64,000 nucleotides of DNA from Larus michahellis (taxonomy: Eukaryota; Chordata; Aves; Charadriiformes; Laridae). The position numbers and the translations under genes are program-made. Below, piece after piece: positions 49,605 to 59,017 of the stretch. Each line of letters starts with the position of its first letter. The first letter of the stretch is position 1. The DNA lies in assembly GCF_964199755.1 (NCBI RefSeq), contig NC_133907.1, positions 5,151,001 through 5,215,000 on the forward strand, in the 5' to 3' direction. The notes beneath the pieces were generated by a model. The model was given only the letters and a program-made list of their open reading frames with translations, searched no databases and was not told the origin of the DNA.

Positions 49605-51367
49605 ATGGGGCTGCTCACCCATCTCCTCGCCTGCACCTTCGGCATGGGCTCCTGGGTGGCCATCAACGGGCTGTGGGTCGAGCTGCCGCTGCTGGTGACG
49701 GTGCTGCCGGAGCAGTGGGACCTGCCCTCCTACATCACCATCATCATCCAGATGGCCAACGTGGGGCCGCTCTTCGTCACCCTCATGCACCACTTTCGGC
49801 CCGGCTTGCTGAAGGAGGTGGCTGTTATCTACGTGGTCGTGTCCATCGGTGTCGTGGCCTGCGGGCTCCTGGCTTTCCTTTGGAGCCACACGTCCCACAT
49901 CGCCGGGAGGTCTCACAGCACTGCCTTCCTGGTCCTCACCTTCTTCCTGGCCCTGGTGGACTGCACCTCCTCCGTCACCTTCCTGCCCTTCATGATGCAG
50001 CTGCAGCCCCAGTACCTGACCACCTTCTTCATAGGCGAAGGGCTCAGTGGGCTGATCCCCGCTCTCATCACCCTGGGCCAGGGCTCTGGCATCTCCAGCT
50101 GCTTCAACGTCTCCCACATCGTCAACATCACCACTGGCAATGAGACTGTGGAGACCACCATCTACCAGCTGGAGACACGTTACCTCCCAGCCAACTTCTC
50201 CACCCTTGTCTTCTTCCTCCTCATGACTCTGATGATGCTGGCCTGCTTGCTGTCCTTCTTCTTCCTCGCCAGGAAGCCCAAGGTGTGGGAGCTTTCCCAG
50301 CGGCAGCTGTTTCCCAGCAGCATCGTGTTAAGCTCATTTGACCAGCTCCCTGATGAGGGAGCTGGCTCGCGGCTGAGCAGAGGATGCCCATGCCCAAAGG
50401 ATGCTAAGGAGCCTGGGGATATCCTGCCGAAGAAGGTCTCCTACCCCCTGGCCAAGCTCATCTTCATCTACTTCCTCATCACTTGGGTGAGCGCTCTGAC
50501 GAATGGGGTCCTGCCATCTGTGCAGTCCTACTCCTGTCTGCCCTATGGCAACACCGCCTACCACCTCGCGGCCACGCTCAGCTCCATGGCCAACCCCCTC
50601 GCCTGCATCGTGGCCATGGTCCTGCCCAACAGGTGGGTAGCGGGGCGCTGGGGGCTGTGGCGGGGTGTGCCCCGGGGACTTCTGTTCCAGGAACGGCCCC
50701 TGCTTTGCAATTGGGTGGGGGTAGAAGGCACCGGGTGGGAGAGGGGCTGCAGGGTGCCAGTGCCCTGGCAGCAGAACACCCCAGGAAAGGATGATGGGGT
50801 CAGCACAGAGCCCATCAGCCTGTGTCACAGGTCTGTGCTGCATGCCGCGGCTGGGCTGGCAGCATTCTCTGGTGTCACTTGCATGTCCCTTGCAGGTCCC
50901 TGACCCTCCTGGGCATCCTCACCATAGTGGGGACAGGCTTTGGTGCCTACAACATGGCCATCGCGGTGATGAGCCCCTGCCCGCTCCTCCAGCAGTCCGA
51001 GTGGGGCGATGCCACCATTGTAAGTCATGGGGTCCCTCTTGCCTGGGGAGGTCTCCAGGGCCACCCCTGGCTCCATCCTTGACATAATGTCCCCTGTCCC
51101 CACGGTGGGGAACCCCCAAACCCTGCTGACCGCTCTCCCACCCTGTGCCACCAGGTCCTCTCCTGGGTGCTCTTCACCGGGACGCTCTCCTACGTGAAGG
51201 TGATGGCCGGGGTGATCCTGCGGGGCCGCAGCCACAGCGCGCTGGTGTTGTACGGGGTGGTGGAGCAGCTGGGCTCCCTCCTCGGAGCCCTGATCATGTT
51301 CCCCCTTGTCAACATCTACGGGTTCTTCAAATCCGCCGACTACTGCAGCCTTCAGTGCCCAGCATGA
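49605..51367 (+). CDS. SLC52A3: Solute carrier family 52 member 3, riboflavin transporter RFVT3 (3 coding exons)
   Basis: Coding exons are 49605-50632, 50896-51019 and 51155-51367, GT-AG and in phase, giving 454 residues (human 469). SLC52A3 takes riboflavin (vitamin B2) into cells across the plasma membrane, apically in gut epithelium, and supplies FMN and FAD synthesis. Family signatures are the N-terminal [19 protein letters not shown], the stretch from [16 protein letters not shown] to [27 protein letters not shown] with [21 protein letters not shown], and [16 protein letters not shown] near the C-terminus. About eleven hydrophobic segments are visible. Four N-glycosylation sequons (N168, N174, N179, N197) cluster in the loop before the sixth or seventh segment. 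The ATG at 49605 has A at -3 and G at +4 and aligns with the human start. A splice acceptor at 49560 shows that an upstream non-coding exon exists. Confidence 0.97.
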
Positions 51368-51570
51368 GGGGGACAGGTACCCCTGGACAGACCCTCTTGC
51401 CAGCACGCACCCCCAAAACCAGTGAGAGCTGGGGGGGCTGGGAAGCAGCACTGGGACCGGGGCGGCTGCAGGCACGTCTCCCCACTGGGCTCTGCCAGGT
51501 CCCTGGGCGGGTGCAGCTCCATGGCTTTGTCCCCAGCGCGGGCACGGAGCGTCCCTGTTGTGTTCAAAGG

Positions 51571-51576
51571 AATAGA
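51571..51576 (+). terminator. SLC52A3: Possible SLC52A3 poly(A) signal (variant)
   Basis: AATAGA, a known weak variant hexamer, lies about 200 bp after the stop. No canonical AATAAA is seen nearby, so the call is tentative. Confidence 0.3.
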
Positions 51577-51599
51577 AAGTCTTTGCTCAGCCCTCGGCT

Positions 51600-53110
51600 T
51601 CCTGCTGCCTGCGCTTCCACCTCCAGGGAGGGGCTGCCTGTGCCGGTGCCCCCCGCCTGGGTACTGCTCGGCTGGGGCCACGTCCCATCCTGTTTCCCTG
51701 GGGGGTCTGGCGCCATTTGGCATCATGCCCCAAGACCCCCTCCAGGACCCCACGGATGTGCCCAACAGCACCGGCGGTGTTCCCGGCAGCTGCCCCCCGG
51801 ACGGTGGGTTTGCAGCCAGCTGCAGGGAGTGGGGACAAAGGTTGCTCAGGCAGGGCTGTGCCGGAGCCTGCCGTGCCCTGGCCACAGGGAGAGGGACCAC
51901 GGGGGGGGGACACGGACAGGGGGCTTTCACAAGGGCCCCAGTAGCAGATGGGGAAACTGAGGCACGGTGGTACTGGGGGGACCTGCCTGGCATTTGCCAT
52001 CCCCTGCGGTGGCCCCATGCACTCTTTCTGCTCCCTCCCCATAGCCCTGTGCCCCCCTGCAGCCCATCCCAGTCCTGCTGCACCCCAAGACAGGCAGCAC
52101 TGGGGGTGCAGAGCCGGAGAGGGGCCACAGAACAGCCCCACACCCCGAGCGGTGCTGGGCACAGCGCTGGTTTGCGGGGGTGGCATGGGACTGGTGCCAG
52201 GGCTGTGCCACTTGGTACCCAACTGCACCTTGGCCGTGCCAGCCAGGGTGGGGGCCAGGTGGGGACTGGGGCATGGTGGGGACAGGGGGTTGGGGGACAG
52301 CCACAGCCCCCAGGAACCCGCGCCCTGCACGCGCCTGCGCCCCTTCCCCGGGGCACGAGGCAGCCGGGCCTTTGTCCCCGGCCCTTTGTCTGGCAATCTG
52401 CTCCCCGAGCCGGCGGCAGCGCCAGCCCCGCGCCTGGCGTGCCTCAAAGCCACGGATTGGAGCCACTTCGGGGCTCCGGCTGCGGCCCGGCTGCCTCCGG
52501 GAAGGACGCGGCTGGAATAGCTAATGGCCGGCAGCCCCCCGAGCCGGCGGCACTGATGGGGGTCCCGCGGCAGCAGAGAGGGCAGGAGTGAGGGCAGTGG
52601 GCTTTGCCCCCCAGCACCACCGGGCATCGCCCCCTGGCAGCTCCTGGCTGGCCCCACAGCAGCACATGTCCACCATTGGGCCCTGGGGGGGGACACAAGG
52701 GGCAGGAGGGGGTTGCTGAGGACCAGTGGGAGATGTGGGGGCACCGCGGGACAGCTTGTCTCGCCCCAGGAGCAGGATGTGTCCCATGGCCCTTGCCGGG
52801 ATTCGGGGAGCTGAAGCGGGGACACAGCCCCTCTCGCCCTGCACCCCGAGAGGATGCTCGTGCCCTTGGAAGCCCCCAGAGACCCTCGCTCACCAGAGAC
52901 CCGCCGCCCCCTCCCTCTCGCCGGGCAAACAATCACTTCCAATGGGAATTATTTCCATACAGCTGCTCAGGAAGGCACGAATTCAGCCTTCGCCCGGCCG
53001 CAGCGGAGGAGAAAGGCTGAGCCTTTCTTCTGGCGCTCCCCTCCCTCCCCACCGCGGCGGGGGCAGGTTTTGGAAGGGGGGGGGGGTGGGGGGGTGGTGC
53101 CCAGCCGCTG
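51600..53110. other. Intergenic, SLC52A3 to SCRT2 (proximal part)
   Basis: GC-rich. Long open frames on both strands (for example 52942-51587 minus) show no family similarity. A G-rich run at 53068-53097 could form a G-quadruplex. No gene was recognised. Confidence 0.6.
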
Positions 53111-53114
53111 CAGT

Positions 53115-53290
53115 CAGCAGTATTAGCACAGCTCGGCAGGACTGATTGCAGGTTATTAACATACATTATCTCAGTCCCCTGCCTCTGAAAGGGGCCGGGT
53201 TCCTATCCCCCCTCTCCCAGCCCTCCCTCCCCCTGTCTTTTACACTTAATTACCTCCCTTATTACACCACAGCCTGGAGAGAGACAAAAT
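53115..53290. promoter_or_regulatory. Candidate conserved element upstream of SCRT2
   Basis: AT-rich island about 2.6-2.8 kb before the SCRT2 start, in otherwise GC-rich DNA. It contains ggttattaacatacattatc and cacttaattacctccc. It is a plausible neural enhancer, but the evidence is composition and position only. Confidence 0.3.
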
Positions 53291-53295
53291 CCCCG

Positions 53296-53325
53296 GGCAG
53301 CGGGCAGGCAGGCAGGCAGGCAGGC
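53296..53325. repeat. (GGCA)n microsatellite
   Basis: Six or seven GGCA units immediately after the AT-rich island. Confidence 0.9.
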
Positions 53326-53707
53326 CCGGCCCAACTAGGGCGTAAGTAATCGCCCGTTTCTGCAAACGTGCCTTCAAGGAGAGAAACAGCACACGCGCGG
53401 ATAAATAAATCAGGGAGCGGAGGCCGGGAGTCCAGTGCGTGGGGTCGGAGCGGGGGACACACGCTGGGAGCAGCCCAGCAGGCGACGTTCCCCCCTCCCT
53501 GTCTCCCGGGGCCGCGGCCCTCCGGGAGAGGTGACCTTGAACTTGGCAAAGCCCTGACGTCAGGGCCGCGCTGCGGGGCCAGATGGGACTCGTGTCGCTG
53601 CTTGGGAGCCCCAGCCAAGGGCTGCAGGAGAGGGGAGGAGAGACCCCAGCCCACGTGGGGAGCAGCCCCGGGACCCCCAGCCCCGGGAGCGGGCCTGGAG
53701 GGGTGGG

Positions 53708-54365
53708 GGGGTGGGCTGTGGGGTGCCATGGGCTGTGGGATGCCGTGGGATGTGGGATGCCCTGGGGTCTAGGATGCTGTGGGATGGGGGATGCTGTGGG
53801 AGGTGGGATGCGGTGTGCTGCGGGGTGCTGTGGGATGTTGGACGCTGTGAGTTATGCGGTACTCAGGGCTGTGGGATACTGTGGGCTGTGGGATGTCCTG
53901 GGGTCTGGGGTGCTGTGGGATGTGGGATGCCATGGGATGTGGGATACTGTGTGTTGTGGGATGCTGTGGGATGTCAGATGCTGTGGGATGTGGGATACAG
54001 GGAGCTATGGGGTACTCAGGGCTGTGGGATACTGTGGGCTGTGGGATGCCCTGGGGTCTGGGATGCTGTGGGATGACGTGGGATGTGGGATGCCCTAGAC
54101 TATGGGTTGCTGTGGGGCGTGGGATGCTGTGCGATGTGGGATGCTGTGCGATGTGGGGTGTGGGATTCTGTGGGATGTTGTGGGCTGTGGGATGTCCTGC
54201 ACTGTGGGATTCTTGGGATGTGGGATTCTGTGGGATGTGGAATATCCTAGGCTGTGGGCTGTGGGAAGCTGTGGGCTGTGGGATGTCCTGGGCTGTGGGA
54301 TGTGGGGTGCTGCGGGCTGTGGGATGTCCTGGGCTGTGGGATGCCCTGGGCTATGGGGTACCACA
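53708..54365. repeat. 650-bp minisatellite (GTGGGATGCT-type) with 153-bp higher-order unit
   Basis: Decamer-like units such as gctgtgggatg recur through the whole block. A longer block beginning ggtactcagggctgtgggat occurs at 53858 and again at 54011, a period of 153 bp with few differences. Stop-free frames of up to 180 codons run through it but encode only Cys/Gly/Met/Trp repeats. Confidence 0.95.
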
Positions 54366-54916
54366 TAAAGCAGTGAGTCAGGGCACACTGGCCTGATGCG
54401 ATGCAGGGATGGCCCCAGCCCTGGCTCCGCGCACGACTGAAGAAGCAGACATCGCTGTGAGCAGGCAGGCCCAGGGTGCTGGTTGCAGGGGTGCTGTATT
54501 TGACCCCCAGGCCCAATGCCACATGCCCGGCCAAAGGGGCTGGTGCCTCCCGAGACCAGGGATGCCCAGGGCTGCCCTGTGCCGGTTGTGACAGCGCTCT
54601 GCCTGCAGTGACAGATGAGGGACTGTCCTTATTTAAGTGCTGCAACACTCTTGGCATAGCACAGGGCTCTGGGAGAGCAGGGCCCGCTGCCAGCCAAGTC
54701 CTGCTGTCACCCACCAGCCCCCGGCCAGCACAGCCCCGGGAGAGCCAGCCCCGTGGCCACTGCCTGCCTACAGGACCAGGGCCTCATCCTGCTCCGGGGA
54801 GGGCAGCAGCAGAGTGCCGGCGATGGGAGGCGGGGGAGTGGGGGCTCCAGGAGGGAACAATGCACCGCCACGAGCCCAGCTATTGTTGTGGGCTGCGAAG
54901 GTCACAGAGCTCCCCT

Positions 54917-55312
54917 GGGGACAGGGATGGGGACAGGGACATGGGAAAAAGGGAGAAGGTGGGAAAAGAGACAAGGAAGAGGAAGCGGGGGGTGGGGGCA
55001 GGAAGGGACAGTGGGCAGGAATGGGGACAGGACAGAGGTGGGACAGGGATGACGGCAGGGAAGAGGGGACAGAGATGGAGACAGAGAACAAGGGACTGGC
55101 GAAGGGACAAGGGAAAGGGGTCAGTGGGAAGGGACAGGGGACAGAGATGAAGACAGGGAAAAGGGACAGGTATGGGGAGAGGGAACAAGGATAGGAACAG
55201 GGAGCAAAGACAGGGACAGGAGAAAGGGGCAAGAAACAGGGACAGGGACAGGGATGGAGACAGGGACACAGGGGCGAGGGATGGGGACAGGAACAGGGAC
55301 AGAGAAGGGGAC
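54917..55312. repeat. Purine-rich GGGACAGGGA repeat
   Basis: About 400 bp of near-pure G/A sequence on the plus strand, built from GGGACA, GGGAAA and GAGACA units. It lies 0.6-1.0 kb upstream of the SCRT2 start codon. G-runs suggest quadruplex or triplex potential. Confidence 0.92.
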
Positions 55313-55439
55313 CCTCGCCCCTCAGCCCCATCCTTCGCAGGCCCTGGGGGCTGGTGGAGGGAGACAAAGGCGGTGGGAGGCAACAGCGTGTCCCACCCCC
55401 ACCCCCTCGTCCCCGCATGTCCCCATTGTCCGTGGCCGG

Positions 55440-55608
55440 GGGGGCGGGGGGGGACACGGTGGGAGGGACCGAGGACCCCACACTGCCGTGATGCCCGGGG
55501 CGCCCGGCGCTGCCGGCGGCTCGGGGGGCTCCGGGGGGGCTCCGGGCGCGGCCGGGTGGAGCGGCCCCCTCCCCCCCGCAACCGCCTGCCTTCCTCCCCC
55601 TCCTCCTC

Positions 55609-55639
<31 letters not shown>

Positions 55640-55879
55640 TCCCCTCCTTCTTCCACCACCTCCTCCTCCTCCTCCTCCTCGCCGCCCTGCTGCCTGCCTG
55701 CCTCCCCGCCCCTTGCACTCGGCTCCCCGCTCCTCGCCGCCCGCACAGCCGGGGCCGGAGCGCCGGGAGCAGCGCGGGGCCGGGGCGGGGCGGGGCGGGG
55801 GGGGGGGGCCGGTGCCGGGGCCGGTGGCGGTGCCGGTACCGGAGCTGTCCAGTGCTGAGGGCGCCGGCCCGGCCCCGCC
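55440..55879 (+). promoter_or_regulatory. SCRT2: SCRT2 CpG-island promoter and 5' UTR
   Basis: CpG-dense DNA with GGGGCGGGGC-type Sp1 boxes (55780-55805), no TATA box, and a (CTC)n polypyrimidine tract (55590-55680). The translation start at 55880 is in a good context (CCGCC before ATG). The exact start site cannot be read from sequence. Confidence 0.6.
55590..55680. repeat. (CCT)n polypyrimidine tract
   Basis: Two CCT trinucleotide runs separated by a C/T-rich stretch, inside the SCRT2 promoter or 5' UTR. It is a candidate for triplex (H-DNA) formation and length variation. Confidence 0.95.
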
Positions 55880-58800
55880 ATGCCCCGCTCCTTCCTGGTG
55901 AAGAAGCTGAAGGCGGAGGCGTTCCCGGCCACCGGGGCCCCCGCGCCCCCCTACGCCCCCCTGGAACCCCCCTACGCGCTGCCTGGCCCCGCCGCCGGCG
56001 ATGGTGAGTGCGGGGCCGGGGGCTCCGGGGGCGGGGGAGGGGGGGCGCCCTCCGCCGCTATTGTCTGTGTGCGCCCGGGCCGGGCACCGGGGGAGACCGG
56101 GGGGAGGGGGACGACGGGGGATGCGGGGCAGGGGTCCCGCAGCCGGGCGTCGTGCGGAGGGTGCAGCGGGTGGGGGGGTCATCCCTCCTCGCCTTGTCCC
56201 CCTGCTCCGAAGCCTGCCGAAGTTGGTCCTTGGGGAAACATCCCCTGCGTGACAGCGGCAGCCCCCGTGGGCAGCCCACTCTGCCCCGGCCCCGCTCCCC
56301 TCACGACCGGGCTGCAGGGGGGCCGGCTCCTTCCCTCGACAAGTTTTGGGGGGGGGGGGGATGCGAAGCAGCCGGGCTGCGGGGGCAGGCAGGGGGACGG
56401 CGGGGGGGGTGGGAGCCTCGCCGTGCCTGCGGGTTTCATTGTTCGCAGCGGTGCCCCGAGCCCCCCCCTCCCCCGGGAGCGCGGCGAGGGCTGTCGCCTG
56501 CCCGGGGCACAGGGAGTAGGGGGGGCAGCCCCCTCCCCTCAATGCTGGGAGAGGTGGGAAGAGCTGGACTGGGGGGTGGCCGGGATCTCTGGAGCCCCGT
56601 CCTGCCAGGGGACACTGGGGGGGAATCTGGGAGTCACCCGGCTCAGCAGAGACCCCCGATGGGGTAGCCCAAGGATCTGCCAGGGAAGAGGGGGGTTGGA
56701 AGCACTGGGTGGGGGGTCTGTCCCGGGCTGTGGGATGGCCAGTCCTGGCTGCTCGGGGACCGGGAGGCTGAGCTGGGTGCAGGGATGGGCCTGATCCAGC
56801 CACGCACAAGCCAAGATTGCCCGACCACTGCATTGCTTGTCCCCCCCTTTTCTACTGCTCGCTGCTCCCCAGCCTTTGGTGGGCTTTCTTTTCTTGGGGC
56901 AGGGGTACGAAGCCTGGGGGATCCTCTGCTTTCCCACCCCGCCATTGAGAGCCAAGAGCTGGTGGGGGAGGGATGTGCTGCAGCTGGGCAGAAGCTGCCG
57001 ACGCTGCTCTCCTGGAAATAACCTTGCTGCATGCTCGGAGGCAGCGTGAGAAATTGCTGAGCAGAGCGCTTTCTGCACAGCCCGTGCGACCGCGCTGTCA
57101 GCACAGTGCGGGGGGACGGGGGGGGCCGAGCTCTGCCCCCACCACACAGCCCCCTCCCCACCACAGTCACCCCCAGCCTCCACGGGACAAACAGCAGCAA
57201 CTGCTCCCCCTGGGCAGGGGGTCCCATGGGGCAGGGGGGGCACCCTGGATTTAGGGGATGCTCAGCTGCAGCTAGGGTGGGGTGTCCACGCTGCTCCACT
57301 GGCATGCACAGGTCACACTGGCCATGCACTGACACCGGGCCCCTGATAGCCCCCACTGTCACCAACAGCAGGGACGTATCCTCTGAAGCAGCTGGCAAGG
57401 GTCAGCGTGCACGAGGTAGGAGACCACTGGGACCAGTATGGGGGACCTGGGGTGGCAGCGTGTCCCACAGGGTCTCTGACCTGGCAAGGAGAGGGCTGCG
57501 CTGCTCCTCCCGTGGTGAGCTTTGTGTGTCAGCACGGGGGGATGGGGATGCTCACATGGTGCCCACTGTGCCATGGGTCAGGAGTCCCTTACCCGCAGCC
57601 AGGCCATGAGCAGACCTGCACCAATGTCACACGGGGGTGACACCACTGCAGTGGCACCCAAGCCCCACTCCCTGCCTGGGGGGCTGTGGGTCTCTCTCCT
57701 TGGCAGGAGCACAGGGCCCCAGTGCTGCTGGCCTCCAGGTGCTGCCCCATGCCCGGGGAATAGCCCCTGCGGGGGACGGGGGGAAGATGGGGGGGCCTTT
57801 CCCAGCCCTTTTGCTGGAGAAGGGAGACCCGGGGCAGCCCCTTCCCCTCGCCCTGTCTGCCCCAGGTTTCGAGAGGCGAGGAGGTGGATGGAGCAGAGCT
57901 CATTACCAGCGCCTGCCCCGGTGAACAATGAGACTCTCGGCACCGACAGCTGTCTGGCGGCTAATGGCCCCCGGGGGCTGCCTGCAGCCAGGGCAGTGAG
58001 GCGGCACCCGGACAGGCACAGCTGGATGTCCCACAGCCCCATCCCCGGCTCCCACCCAGGGCAGCCCTGTGGGATGAGACCCATCCTGCTGGCAGATGCA
58101 GACAGGAGCCGGGGCAGACTCGGCCCCTGTACAGACTCAGCAGCACCAGTGCTCAGGGGCAGACCCCGGGGCTGAGTGGGGACAGGGATCGGTGTCGGGG
58201 GGACAGCCCTGGTTCTGCACCCCCAGTGGGTATTTTTGGCTTGTGGCTTTCCCTCGTCCCCAGTGGGGCTGGCCCGGAGGGATGGTGACCCTGCTGTGTC
58301 GTCCCTGCAGGGTACCTCCAGCACTGCCTGGCACCCGGTGGCTACGACACCGAGAAGAAGCAGGGTCTGCCACCGCCGCCACCGGACCCAGCCTATGCCC
58401 CCGGCCACGAGGAGTACAGTGACCCTGAGAGTCCCCAGTCCAGCTTTTCTGCCCACTACTTCAACGGGGAGGCGGCGGTGACGGACAGCTACTCCATGGA
58501 CGCCTTCTTCATCACAGACGGGCGGTCACGCCGGCGCAGCGAGAGCCAGCGCCGTGGCAGCCACCGTCACTCCTGTCCCGAGTGTGGCAAGACCTATGCC
58601 ACCTCCTCCAACCTCAGCCGGCACAAGCAGACCCACCGCAGCCTGGACAGCAAGATGGCGAGGAAATGCCCCACCTGCGGCAAGGCTTACGTCTCCATGC
58701 CCGCCCTGGCCATGCACGTCCTCACCCACAACCTCAAGCACAAGTGCGACGTGTGCGGCAAAGCCTTCAGCCGTCCCTGGCTGCTGCAGGGCCACATGCG

Positions 58801-59017
58801 GTCGCACACCGGGGAGAAGCCCTTCGGCTGCTCCCACTGCGGGAAAGCTTTCGCTGACCGCTCCAACCTGCGTGCCCACATGCAGACCCACTCCGCCTTC
58901 AAGCACTACAAGTGCAAGCAGTGCGAGAAGACCTTCGCTCTCAAGTCGTACCTCAACAAGCACTATGAGTCCGCCTGCTTCAAGGGCTCCGAACACAGCT
59001 GTGCAATAGGGAACTAG
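55880..59017 (+). CDS. SCRT2: Scratch family transcriptional repressor 2 (2 coding exons)
   Basis: Coding exons are 55880-56003 and 58311-59017, GT-AG and in phase, giving 276 residues (human about 307). Scratch proteins are Snail-superfamily repressors of newborn neurons that bind E-box-like CAACAGGTG sites. MPRSFLVKKLK is the N-terminal SNAG motif, which recruits corepressors and LSD1. EEYSDPESPQSS and VTDSYSMDAFFI are Scratch-specific, the latter leading into TDGRSRRR. Five zinc fingers follow from about residue 128: HSCPECGKTYATSSNLSRHK, KCPTCGKAYVSMPALAMH, KCDVCGKAFSRPWLLQGH, GCSHCGKAFADRSNLRAH, and a C2HC fifth finger CKQCEKTFALKSYLNKHY. SCRT2 rather than SCRT1 is supported by the N-terminal half and by position between SLC52A3 and SRXN1. 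The Gly/Ala-rich linker of mammalian SCRT2 is absent. Confidence 0.96.
56004..58310 (+). other. SCRT2: SCRT2 intron 1
   Basis: 2.3-kb intron, CpG-rich and G-rich in its first 500 bp as a continuation of the promoter island. A G11 run lies near 56346. No coding sequence was recognised. Confidence 0.75.

Noticed and set aside
50633-50895. SLC52A3 reading on through its second coding intron (432-codon frame)
   Set aside because: A consensus donor at 50633 and acceptor at 50895 restore the conserved [11 protein letters not shown] reading. The read-through peptide has no family similarity.
51587-52942. 451-codon minus and 389-codon plus open frames between SLC52A3 and SCRT2
   Set aside because: They are low-complexity Pro/Gly/Ala composition without conserved motif. 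Overlapping frames on both strands are typical of GC-rich non-coding DNA.
53583-54396. Cys/Gly/Trp-rich open frames of 171-180 codons
   Set aside because: They are generated wholly by the decamer minisatellite. No splice or start context supports translation.
55322-56833. 503-codon open frame on the minus strand
   Set aside because: It is antisense to SCRT2 exon 1 and its CpG island. Composition is Pro/Gly/Arg repeats, it crosses the (CCT)n tract, and no domain is recognisable.
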